Assembly: GCA_015146655.1 (NCBI GenBank)
Contig: VKHL01000102.1
Location: 62,692 to 104,080, forward strand
Source: Ochromonas danica
Taxonomy: Eukaryota; Sar; Chrysophyceae; Chromulinales; Chromulinaceae
Direction of reading: 5' to 3'
DNA length: 41,389 nucleotides
Within the stretch, counting starts at the first letter, position 1, and each line of letters begins with the position of its first letter. Shown here piece by piece: positions 13,173-23,992 of this stretch. The translations under genes were made by a program, and so were the position numbers. A model generated the notes under the pieces. That model was given only the letters and a program-made list of their open reading frames with translations. It was not told the origin of the DNA and did not search any database.

Positions 13173-15738
13173 ATGATGAGAACAAGGTCTATGACAAGGA
13201 ATGGTGCTCTTGCACAATGGTCCTTAATAGTCTTCTTCCTTATCTCTTGCAGTCATGGTGCTATTTTACGTATTGGTAATCCATTATCTTGGATACAATC
13301 TAAACCTTTCTTACATTCTGTACGATTAGATGGTGTGAATCAATTTTTACAACATTATAAACGATGTCAAGGTATTGAAATGTCTTCTTTTCTATGGGGT
13401 GATGAAATTGAATATGGTGTATTTTCACCTGACCCTATCACTCAGAACTATGACCTTTACCTCAATGCTACTACTATACGTGAACAACTCATACAAGCTG
13501 AAAAGGCTTATCAAGATCTTCCTAATGGTTGTGAATGGCAACCAGAATATGGTTCCTGGATGGTCGAAGCAGTTCCTAAACATCCCTATGGTAGCTATAT
13601 CTCTGACTTGTTAAATGTTGAGAAGTCGATGACATTACGTAGAAAACGTCTACATCGTGCACTTCCTTCTCAAGCGATTGCACCTACTATCTCAGCTTTC
13701 CCTATGTTAGGTGTATCAGGGTATAGTCATACAGTAGGACCCAGAGAAGTCTCTCAATCAGCTTATCTCTCAGATCATGTCATTAATCCACATCCACGCT
13801 TTGCTGCTTTAACAAGAAATATTCGTCATCGACGTGGTCGAAATGTTAATATTACCTTAGCAAGTCTATCTGAAAAGGAAAGTATTCATATGGATGCTAT
13901 GGCATTTGGTATGGGCTGTACTTGTTTGCAGGTGACCATGCAGTGTCGCAGTGAGGAGGAGTCTCGCTATCTACACGACCAGTTGGTTGTCTTAGCACCC
14001 ATCTTTCAAGCACTTTCTGCAGCAAGTCCTGCTTTTAAAGGCAAGTTAGTTGACCATGATACTCGATGGGATGTTATTTCAAAGGCAGTGGATGATCGTA
14101 CAGTGTTAGAAGAAGGCAGTCACGACCCTTTGCCATACCCACTGCCTGACCCTACGATGGCAGGGCAAGGTATACGAAGACTTCAAAAAAGTCGATATTC
14201 TACTACATCTCTCTATTTACATCCACAAAGTGTTGCTTATCAGGATATTCCTTTGGATTTGGATGAAGAAGTCTATGAATACATGCGACAACAAGGAATT
14301 GATGATGATATCATGTGCAAGCATATTGCTCATTTATTCACTCGTGATCCTCTTGTCATCTTTGATGATGCTATAAAGTTGGATAATAGTCAATCATTGG
14401 TGAGTTGTTTATATCCACACCTGCTGTCTGGTCTGGTTTAGCTCGTTAATAATGTAATGATGATGTGTTTTGTGTGTTTGTTAGGATCATTTTGAATCGA
14501 TTCAATCGACTAATTGGCGTTCATTGCGATGGAAGCCTCCTTCCTTAAGAGTAGGTCTAGCCCCTCGCCCTGTAGCATCCATCAATACCCCACCATCTTC
14601 TCCTGGTGGTGACAGTAAGGATGAGGATGGAGACTATGCCTTTGACCACAACATCCTCGTTGATGACCGACTTCATTATCCCCCTGAGGCAACTGTGGAA
14701 GTACCTGATGCAGGGCCTCCACTGGAAGGTGACTTGCAGGATTATGGTCCAGGCTGGAGAGTGGAATTCCGACCCTTAGAGGTCCAATTGACCGATTTTG
14801 AAAACGCAGCTTTTGCCATATTAACAGTTCTCACTTCTCGTTGCTTGTTGAACAATCGTCCTGAGATGAACTGCTATATGAATCTTTCCTTGGTGGAAGA
14901 GAATATGCGAAGAGCACAACTAGCTGATGCTGTGCACACACAGAAGTTCTTCTTCCCAAAGAGTGCATTTGGAGTTAAACGCTTGTATGCAAACCAAAGC
15001 TCTGCAAATAGTGCGACCAGCTTTGGTATGTCATTGAATGATGATTGTTGCTGTCCCAAGCAAATCGAGACTGTTAATCATGAGCATCTTCTCCATGACG
15101 ATGATTGTGAGTGTAATGCTCCTAAGCAGGAGAAGCAAGAGATTGTTTCGGAAGCATTGACAGGAGGATCTCTGCAAGAATTAGAAGATCACAATGGAGT
15201 TGAAATTATGGAACTGTCCATAGATGAGATTATTAATGGATGTCCCAGATCATCTTTTCAAGGATTATTGCCTGCATTGTATGATTACATTTGTTCGTTG
15301 CGATGTGATGACAAGGTGGCTGTTCGTGCTGCCTTGCATCCATACCTTCAGCTTCTCTCAGCACGAGCAAATGGCAGTTTACCAACCACTGCGAGTTATC
15401 TGCGCAACTATATACAGTCTCATCCTCTGTTTGAGGGAGGCGATGATGTTAGTCCGCAGGTAGCTAATGATCTGCTGAAGCATTGCGAGGCAGTGGGGAT
15501 GGGCACTGTGAAGGCTCCAGAGCTCTATGGAAATGATACGATCATTCGATCTCTAGCTGAAGTGGATGAGGAGGATCTCATGTACGCCAACTTCACTTGT
15601 TTCTTGCGCCCCGTATTGAAGCCGGAGAGTGTACAATCACCACTGCCTATCAACGAGCCTGCTCCAGTTGAGGAAAAGAAGACATTGGTTGGCAGAAGAA
15701 GAAAGCGGCAAGGAAAAGAGGAGACAATCAGATTCTAG
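13173..15738 (+). CDS. GCLC: Glutamate-cysteine ligase, eukaryotic GCLC type
   Basis: Two exons, 13173-14399 and 14485-15738, about 826 residues. It catalyses the first step of glutathione synthesis, joining glutamate and cysteine with ATP. Signature blocks of the animal/fungal-type enzyme are present: GNPLSW, FLWGDEIEYGVF, PEYGSWMVEAVP, HMDAMAFGMGCTCLQVT, HDTRWDVISKAVDDRT, HFESIQSTNWRSLRWKPP and GWRVEFRPLEVQLTDFENA. The conserved domain begins at about residue 30. The preceding residues are hydrophobic (WSLIVFFLISCSHG), like a signal peptide, but the same bases form a pyrimidine tract plus CAG acceptor ending at 13253. An intron 13187-13253 would keep phase but needs a weak GTCTAT donor, so the N-terminus is uncertain. 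A Cys-rich insert (CCCPK to CECNAPK) lies near the middle of exon 2. Confidence 0.93.
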
Positions 15739-16181
15739 AACAGAATTGGACTTTTTGTGTTGTATGACCATTTTAAGACTAATTTAGCTGTTGAAGTTTG
15801 TTCTCTTCACATGACGTTCAATCATGGACTGGATTGCATCAGCGATGTTAGTTCTAAAGCTGAGGGAGAGGTCACGATAACAAAGAAAAGACGCTACGCA
15901 CAAGAAAAAAACACCATTGAAGATGTGGTGATCGATGTGTCAAAATTGAATTATCTCACTTTATTAGGCCCAGAAAAATGTAGCGACAACAGTCATAGAC
16001 ATGAATGAATGGGATGATGATAGGCCAGCAAATTCGAGGTAAGGTAAAGGTAACTACGATGCGATCGACCGCTTCACAAAAATGGATCCTTCTCTCTTCT
16101 CTTGTTCTTTCTTCTTCTGTTTAGGATACGATACCTCACAGCAATAGAAATTGCTTTCTTCACTAAAAGCCATGGTCTCGC
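15739..16181. other. Convergent 3' region, GCLC / pyruvate decarboxylase
   Basis: No gene supported. An 83-codon plus-strand frame at 15757-16008 has no recognisable features and lies where the GCLC 3' UTR should be. Confidence 0.45.
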
Positions 16182-18173
16182 TTAGCGACGACCATTAGCT
16201 TTGCATACTCTAGATCCCCATTCCAAAAGCTCCTTGGTGCAGTCATCACGATCAAGGAAAGCTTCGATGAGGCAAACACCATCATGCTTCTCAGACTGTG
16301 CTAAGGCATCGACAAATTCTTCGCAAGTGCGAGCCTTGATACCAAGTCCATTGCCATCTTCAGCATTGAAGGTATTAACCAAGCCGGCATAGTCCCAGTT
16401 CTTGGTGTCATTATAAGCACCATCATGGATTTGAACCTCAATGGTGTAGCCCATGTTGTTCAGCAAGATGATTGTGCAACGAACGTTGTAACGAATCATG
16501 GTGGACAACTCTTGGGCAGTCATCTGGAACGATCCATCTCCGATGAGGGCAATCACACGCCGACTCTCACCCTCAGCCATAGCAAGACCAAGCAGAGCGC
16601 CAACAGACCAGCCAATGGAACCATACTGCATTTGCACGTGATACTTGGCTCCCTCAGGTAATTTGAAGCTCTGGCCAATGAACCAAGCGTCTCCAGTCTC
16701 AGTCATCACTGTTGTGTCTGCAGTGAGACTTTTCTCAACGGTATCCTTGAGGAAGCGCAGGTTGAGTGGTGCCTTGGGATCAACATCAACAGGAGCATCA
16801 ACAGGGCCTGCCAAAGCATAACGCTGATAAGTTTGCAAAGATCCAGGCTTGTTAGGAGCATCAGAGGTGATTTCACGGAGAATGTCACCGAGCTGAACGT
16901 TGGGGTAAAGAGAAGGGCCGATCTTGACGTAATCAGGGCCTAACACAATCATCTTATTGGTGGACAGCAAAGCACTCCAACCAGTGGTAGTGTAATCATT
17001 GAGAACAGGGCCTGCAGCCACAACCAAATCAGCAGACTCAACTACCTCAGCAACATGCTGGTTAGACACACTGCCCCAGTAACGTCCCATGAAGTTGGGA
17101 TGAGTCTCGGGGAAAAGACCCTTAGCATCAGGCATCACAGCAACTCCAGCACCAACCTGGTCCGCCAAAGCGATGAATTCATCGACAGCTTGTGACTTGC
17201 GAAGCTTAGATCCAGCCAAGAGCACAGGCTTGACGGAAGCATTCAGAGAAGCCAGAATAGCATCCTTGGCGGCACTGAGGGTGGCAGGATCACTATAAGG
17301 CTTGGGAAGATCAGCAGGGCTTGACCAATCAATAGGCGCAGGGATCTTGAAGGTAGATAGATTGACAGGGATTTCAAGATAGACAGGCTTACGCTTGGTC
17401 AAGGCAGTATGAATGGCATCATCAATCATACGTGCACAGTCAGAGTGGTGACGAGCAACAAGAGTCTTGGCAACGATGGGCTCGTAACACTTAGATTGTT
17501 GATAGATATCCACTTCACCAATAGTGTGATGGATGATATGACGCTCATGAGCATCACAATAATTGGGACCTCCAGAGATGAGCAGGACAGGAAGGTCATC
17601 GGAGTAGGCACCAGCCACACCATTGATAGCAGAAAGACCACCCACCCTAATACAACCAACCAACCAACCAGCGCATAATGTTAACAAACGGAACGCATAC
17701 ACATTTGAAAAACACAACAGCGTGTCTTACATGTATGTGACACAGACAGCTGCAAGACCTCCAGTGGAACGAGCATATCCATCAGCAGCATAGGCAGCAT
17801 TCAACTCATTGCAACAACCAATCATGTTTAAGTTATCTTGAAGAAGAAACTCATCCAAGAGAGACAGAGTGAAATCTCCAGGAACAGTGAAATAATGACC
17901 AACACCAGCTTGGACAAGTCGACGGGCCAAGTAAGTACCCACGGTGACCATTTCTGGATGAGGCATCACATCTTCAATCTTACGAGGATTGATATTATTC
18001 AAAAATCTATACCATACAAAATTATTCCAATGTCAAAAAATGATGTTAAATCAGATGATTTGAAACGAGTTGAAGATGACTTCCTTTTCTTTCCAAACAA
18101 AATATATATTTTTCTTATATAACTCAACTTACCTTTTCGTAACTAATTGAGCTAAATTACGACTTCTTAACAT
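16182..18173 (-). CDS. PDC: Pyruvate decarboxylase, thiamine-diphosphate dependent
   Basis: Exons 18173-18133, 18006-17731 and 17646-16182 join in phase to about 593 residues. It converts pyruvate to acetaldehyde and CO2. Key residues are visible: the catalytic Glu in [15 protein letters not shown] (residue 81), the His pair in HIIHHTIG (145-146), the ThDP/Mg motif GDG at about 475-477 with [10 protein letters not shown] downstream, and the active-site Glu in that block (about 509). It resembles plant and Zymomonas-type PDC more than yeast PDC. The tiny first exon encodes [14 protein letters not shown], basic and free of acidic residues like a mitochondrial presequence. Introns are 126 and 84 nt. 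Codon use is C/G-ended and unlike its neighbours, as in a highly expressed gene. Indolepyruvate decarboxylase is the main alternative activity. Confidence 0.92.
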
Positions 18174-18793
18174 GATAGAAGATGTTCAAGAGAGAAAGAG
18201 AGTGAGAAAGAAGAAGAGATGATGATAGGATAGAGCAAAGTGAAGTTGGTTGTGTTGATTTGCTGCTCTTCCTCCGCTGCTCAGTGCTGCTCACAGTGCT
18301 GGTGCTCTTGCTGGTGGTGGTGGCTGAGTGCACTTCAGCTGTATGTCACAAACCAGCAGAGAGAGAGGCGCCATACTCACTATTCACCGGATCTCTCTCA
18401 CTTCGCTTTTCATCACTCAAGCGATCCGTTGAATCCCTCTGACCGGAAACCCGGACCTGTTTGGCGTTTTCGCATTTTCGGATTTTCGTCTCCGTTGAGA
18501 GTTGAAACCCCTGTTTTTCGACTTTCCTCTCTTCAACTTATTGCCTCGTGATTATAATTATTTCCCTCGCCAATTGGTGGAGTGGGAAAAGTCGAAAAAC
18601 AGGGATTTCAACTCTCAACAGAGACGAAAATTCGAAAATGCGAAAACGCCAAACAGGTCCGTCCAGGTCCGGGTCCCTCTGACCAACCACATCCCTCCCA
18701 CATCTAGGACATCGACATCGTCAATTACAAACTATCCTTAGGAAGATTGAAGTTAACATAAATTAACACACTGTAATAATCTATGGCTTATGA
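18174..18793. other. PDC upstream region
   Basis: Probable promoter of the pyruvate decarboxylase gene and 3' flank of the ASNSD1-type gene. It holds a GCTGCT/GGTGGT-rich patch near 18270-18330 and the long foldback listed separately. No coding gene is supported. Confidence 0.5.
18452..18660. repeat. Long foldback (inverted repeat), two 76-nt arms
   Basis: Arm 18452-18527 is the reverse complement of arm 18585-18660 with three base differences and one single-base indel by my count. All three substitutions are transitions. The loop is about 57 nt. Flanks continue the pairing partly: a GGTCC-rich unit outside arm 1 is met by a duplicated one outside arm 2, and CCCTCTGACC occurs outside both arms in the same orientation. 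It could be a small non-autonomous foldback/MITE-like element or a source of hairpin RNA. No transposase is nearby. Confidence 0.85.
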
Positions 18794-21357
18794 CTATATT
18801 TTTGACTGTCCTTTTCCTTTTCGTCTGCTACCATAATACTGAAGGGAGGTTTGTTTTGCTGCTAAAGAACCAAATTGAATAGCTCTCTTAACAAGCTCGG
18901 AGCCTGCTACGAGACCCAACGATCGTGCTGCAACACGAAGCAACTTTTTATCGCCAACACCTGGACCTTCATTCAAATTCGTAATCTGTACACAATAAAC
19001 AATTGTCAGAGAATTGCAAGACTCATCATCACCTATCATCGCATATCATACCTGAGACATAGGGAGACGTTGAAGAAAGGCGACAAATTTCTCATCAAGA
19101 TAAGGGAACCAAGCTTCTCTTCCGTGATCACTGATGCAACGATCATCTCTACAAACATATACTGTTAGTTATAGCTTCATATACACCCTAAACACAACCC
19201 TCAATCATCACTGACCTTCCAAGATTACGAGTCCAAAGTCGGGTAAGGTCCATATTAAGTTCTTCCACCAAGGCTGCCTCTCCTCCTTTTATGAAAACTG
19301 TGCGGTGTCGACCATAACCTGCCAATTGCTCGTCTGCTCCAATACCCACAACCAGAGCGACACACTGCGATTCATAGTCCTCTCCAAGGTCTTCCTTTTG
19401 AGGCAGAGACTGCATCATTTCTCCTTCTTCCTCTTTAGAATCGCCAACCTGACATAGTGATGGCGATTGATCTTCACCAGCATGATCTTCAACACCTTTT
19501 GTGGAAGGAAGAGCTCGCTCAGCAATCTTCGTTCCTATTTTCCTTTCAAATCTCCTAACCAGGTTTGTAAGCACTTCATTCGCTCGCTTGCCAGGACTGT
19601 TACCATGTACAGGACAAGAGTTCTTGGTAAGGTTTAGTTCATCAAGATATACCACCAATCCTTCCGTCTGCTTGGTCTGATAAAGGGCTTCCCATCGCTC
19701 CAGGGTTTCATCACAATGCAGACGATCACAGCATCGCTTACAGCAGTTTTGTTTACAACCAACTTTAGCAACACGATGACAGCCAGATCCTTTGCATTTG
19801 TCTTCGTCATTGGTTGTTTCCTCCGCTTCTTCCGTATTACCATTGCCTTTTTGCGTTTTGGCCCTGCGAGCAGCTCGTAAATCGCGCAATTTGATCTTCT
19901 CCTCGTCCAATCCCACTGATTGAAGCGCCTGTGCTGCACCGCGCCGCAACAGTGGATGACAGTTGAGAAGGTCTTCATTGAAAAAATCTGCACTAGTCTG
20001 TAATACACGTCCGCGACCACGAGATGCAAACCAAAATGCGGAGCCAATGTTGAGATCCATCTGACTATCCAGAGGCTTCAAACACAAAACAAGAGAGAAG
20101 GGAAGAGGTTAAGCAAAAACAAGACCTCCAGTCGAATTGGTAGCTACATACCTTGATGAGACTTTTAATTCGATCTTCATAAAGATTTCTCTCCTTCATG
20201 GTCACATCAACTTGTACAAGACGCCAATCTCTGTTTGGAAATAGTGTTTGCAACTCCTGCAGCCCTGCAAGCCCAGCGAGACGATCTGGTGCTTCTTCTT
20301 TCTCTTTCTTCTCATTTCCTGGATCATCAAGGTCAGAAAAGATAATATTGATCAAATCTATTGAAGACGAAGGAGAGTGACCCAATTCTTCCAAAGAAAG
20401 GTGAAGACAAGCTGCGAGGAGAAGAGAGTCAATGCCTCCACTAAATAAGACACCAATAGCTGACTGGCGACTACACCGTCGAATACGCCTCTTCAATGCA
20501 TTCTTAACAATATCAATCATTTGAAGAGCAGTATCAGCAAAACCCTTCTCATCATCATTTTCTTCTTCTTTGATGAGTACTTCTGGTTTAGCTTCGATTG
20601 GTACGATTGGGCGAGCAAGACGAAGTTGTGTTGCAGGCCAGGGACAAGTTCTCACAATTCTATTACCCGTGGATTGAAGAGAAAGCATATGTATACCAAC
20701 AATATTGATTTCCTCCCATATTCCAGTCATTTCATCATCTGGTGATGTATGGGACGAATTATCACTAGCTACCGATGATAAAGCAACAATTTGACTATTC
20801 ACAGAGAAAGATAGTAGAGATCTCCTACCAAAGGGATCACGACCAAAGAATAAAGTCTGAGAAAGTGTATGATAATAGATGAAAGCATAGGGACCTTCCA
20901 CTTTCCCCAGAACATCCATTAGAATTCTAACAACTTCTCCCGAGAGACTCTCATTGTTAGAATAGACAAGATTAGAGATGTGGTATTCCAAGGTTTGCAT
21001 GAGAAGAGTGGTGTCTGACTCATGGACAGACCAGTCCTCATATCCACCAAACACTTCACCATTCCAAAGAAGAATATTGCCGTGAGAATCAACAACGGGC
21101 TGCTTCGTCACTACATCTCCTTGGATATGAAGAACAGAAGCAAGGAAAGTGATAGAGAAGTGTTGAGTGGTGTTGGTGGCAGGAAGAGTGAGTCTGGCGC
21201 TGTGGTTGGGTCCACGACGAGATAGTCTCTCTGCTAAGTCTCCTCCTAACTCACTCCAATAAGTAGAGGAAGATGGAAGACAAGAGGCAGATGAGGTAGA
21301 TGAGCTAGAGTCATACTCAGGAGGTGAAGGTTGAATCACTAGTCCAATGCCACACAT
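18794..21357 (-). CDS. ASNSD1: Asparagine synthetase domain-containing protein 1 type
   Basis: Exons 21357-20152, 20075-19216, 19148-19052 and 18985-18794 join in phase to about 784 residues; animal ASNSD1 is near 640. It starts MCGI, keeping the N-terminal Cys of class II glutamine amidotransferases, with RRGPNHS, then WNGEVFGGY and [12 protein letters not shown]. The synthetase half has the PP-loop [27 protein letters not shown], and [24 protein letters not shown] across an intron. The extra length is mainly one insert of roughly 200 residues between WFASRGRGR and GIGADEQ. It carries a dense Cys cluster ([31 protein letters not shown]). Function of the family is poorly defined; true asparagine synthesis is not assured. 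The exon 2 donor is GTCAGT. Confidence 0.9.
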
Positions 21358-22187
21358 TTCTCCATCAAATGATCAACTCCTTCTCCATTCCTTCCAAACG
21401 ACCAGATTTTGAAACTCTAGAAGTTACTCCCACCAAGCATGACCTTGTCATGTTAGAAACACTCATTGATCTGCTTAGCTATTCCGAAGTAATAAAATCC
21501 ATAAGAATCAATCCATCTTTTTGTAATAGAGTTTTCTATTCAAGGAAATTTTGAAACGTTGCTTCAAAAGAAACTTATGGATTTTATCATTTTATCTGGA
21601 ATTATAAGAGAACGCTTATATTATTCTAATTAAGTTTATGATTACCTATCAAACAATAAAACAATAAGAAATTTCTTCTTCTCAATAATAATGAATTATT
21701 CAATTGTTATCATCGTTTTACACTCGTCCAGCACAGTCACCATCAACACTGTTTCAAATTTCAAAAGTTTGACTTTTCATACTGTAAAGGGTGACTTTCA
21801 GTCAAGGAGGCAGTCTGCTCTCCTCTCATCGCTGGTCATCGCTGGAAGCATAGCATAGCATACCATATCGTCACATGGCATGAGTTGCTATCCCATCTTG
21901 GACAAAGCCATTATTAATAATATTATTTTAAAACAAAAAGAGTGAGAATTAAATTCTCTATCTTTAGAGATAGAAGAAACACTTTATTGAAAATAAATAT
22001 AAAAAAAGAGAGAAATAATTTATTGTTTGTTGACATCTTGTTCTGAAGAAGTGCAACAACAATAACAACAATTTCAACCAAGACAGAAGATCTACTGTAT
22101 TAATAGCAGAATAATAGTATTGGTAATCAACTCTCATTTTTGACAAGTGAGGATATTTATAAGAGAGAAATTGATTCTCCCTATGAA
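21358..22187. other. Divergent promoter region with small hairpin
   Basis: 830 nt of AT-rich sequence between two divergent genes, with no gene supported. A 14-bp perfect inverted repeat (ATAAAATCCATAAG at 21492-21505 and its complement at 21574-21587) encloses a smaller TTTTGAA/TTCAAAA hairpin. A TATTTATAAG element near 22153 is close to the plus-strand start. Confidence 0.5.
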
Positions 22188-23528
22188 ATGGAAGGGACAA
22201 CAAATTCGACTACTCTATCCCTTTCCCTTTCTCCACCTCTATCCCCATTACAAGAAAACAAACCACGTTCCATTGTTCTTATTGGATCAGATTATAATAA
22301 TTATTCTTGGAAAGCACCATCTAACTTTAAACCTCATGAACATCTCTATCATCGAGATGTCATGAATTATAATCGTGACAGCAATAACAGTAACAATAAC
22401 ATTAACAATAACATTAACAATAACAATAACAATGAGAATAATCAAAACAGTACAAAGATGATCTTACATCAATGTATTATGTGTGGTCGTCAAGATGTAC
22501 AAATACCAAGTCAAAATAAAAATATTTGTAAATTTTGTGATTCTTCTTTTTGGCTTTATCAAGAATATAATACAGTTTTTAAATTTTGTAAAGGATGTAA
22601 GAATTTCTTCTTTTTAGAAGAATTTACAGATAAACCACGTGGTACAAAATGTGAGAAATGTCGTGAACGTGGTAAAGAACTTTACCATCAAAAGAAGACA
22701 ATGGCAGCACATTATCCATTACTTTCTTCTAGTTCATGTACTGTATCGCCAGGATCAGTTGATCCAATGTTAACAACACCTGAAACAAAAGCAAAGAAAT
22801 CAAGAAGAAATCATATGATTCGTTCAGATTTGGAAAATACAAGAGATATGTCTTCTCCTTCATGGATGTCATCACATCATGATAATGCAAATCATGTGCC
22901 ATCATCTTCTTCTTTTGAAATCAGAGAGATGGATTTACCAATTCGACCAGATTTTGCTTCACGACCTCCTCGTAAATGGAGATCTTCAACTGAGGTTTCT
23001 TCTGGTATATTAGGACAATATAATATGGGAACTTCTACTGCATCATATGCGATTACAGCAGCCTCTGCAGCTGTAACACCTTTACCTTCTTCTTCAACAA
23101 AGAAGCGAAGGAAATCAGAAGGAGAGGTCTCTAAAGAAAGAGAAGAGATAAGTAAAATGTTTGTAATAAATCTACCATCTCAAAGTTCGTCAGATAGTTA
23201 TGTGGATACACGCTATTCTCTTGCTACTTCTGTCACTCCTATGGCATCACAAGATAATTCTCATTCTGTACAGAAGAGTTCCTCTCTCAGTCCTGTATTA
23301 CCTCCAAATAATGAAATAAGATTGAATAGTCTTACTTCACCTTCTAATATGGTAACACCAAGATTAGGATTAAATAAGTCTATTAATCCATCTTCTAACA
23401 ACAGCAATTGCGATAAAGCAGCTGATTGGCATTGGGATCCCTCCGTTAATCCTTTGATGCAGTTAGCTTTGCTGTCCTCGTCGTCCAGTCAGTCTCCTGA
23501 GAGAGCTGATCTGCCTTCAAATAAATAA
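22188..23528 (+). CDS. Novel Cys-rich zinc-finger-like protein
   Basis: About 446 residues from ATG 22188, no intron. The frame is open 16 codons upstream without an ATG. An Asn-run (residues about 65-85) precedes the only conserved-looking part, residues about 90-165. This has four CxxC pairs in order: CIMC, CKFC, CKGC and CEKC, with FKFCKGCKNFFFLEEF and KCEKCRERGKELYH. The last part recalls the plant SBP or similar metal-binding modules, but spacing does not fit well enough to name a family. The remainder is Ser/Thr/Pro-rich with basic patches such as KKSRRNH and STKKRRKSEG that could be nuclear localisation signals. A DNA-binding or regulatory role is inference. Confidence 0.7.
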   Translation: MEGTTNSTTLSLSLSPPLSPLQENKPRSIVLIGSDYNNYSWKAPSNFKPHEHLYHRDVMNYNRDSNNSNNNINNNINNNNNNENNQNSTKMILHQCIMCGRQDVQIPSQNKNICKFCDSSFWLYQEYNTVFKFCKGCKNFFFLEEFTDKPRGTKCEKCRERGKELYHQKKTMAAHYPLLSSSSCTVSPGSVDPMLTTPETKAKKSRRNHMIRSDLENTRDMSSPSWMSSHHDNANHVPSSSSFEIREMDLPIRPDFASRPPRKWRSSTEVSSGILGQYNMGTSTASYAITAASAAVTPLPSSSTKKRRKSEGEVSKEREEISKMFVINLPSQSSSDSYVDTRYSLATSVTPMASQDNSHSVQKSSSLSPVLPPNNEIRLNSLTSPSNMVTPRLGLNKSINPSSNNSNCDKAADWHWDPSVNPLMQLALLSSSSSQSPERADLPSNK

Positions 23529-23992
23529 GATTACATTGGTTATGTTGGTTGGTATTGTTCATCAAGAGGATGTCTTGATGCAAGATTTGCCGACATAAAA
23601 GCCAGTAGTTTTTGATTCGTTGTCGTGTATATGTTTTCTCTCCTCTACTTCTTTCTCGACCCAGTAGCTATCAGCAATGGGAATGAGAGCAAGATAGTTA
23701 GAAGAGATTTTTTAGATAGTATGACTGACTGGGAGATGGAGGTTAATTAGATTGACCTCTCGTCCATGGTTCATCATCTTCTCGCACTGAACTACCCTAT
23801 CCTCGTTAGTAACGCAAATCTCACCAAGTCATTCGTGAAGATTTTGTAAGTAAACATTAAACAATTCTATATGAATACCTGGGTTTTTCAAGTGAGTTAG
23901 AATTAAAAGAAATTCATTTACTTAACTTATAACATGACAGTGAATAGTGACAATCATCAGAGTGTATCATCATCTCATCTCACAGTAGTTTG
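23529..23992. other. Convergent 3' region
   Basis: No gene seen between the zinc-finger-like gene and the 3' end of the minus-strand 23993-26223 gene. Confidence 0.45.

Noticed and set aside
15757-16008. 83-codon plus-strand frame after GCLC
   Set aside because: No recognisable sequence, and it sits where the 3' UTR is expected.
18240-18741. Three plus-strand frames across the foldback
   Set aside because: They read through inverted-repeat arms and a GCT/GGT-rich patch. No domain, no splice support.
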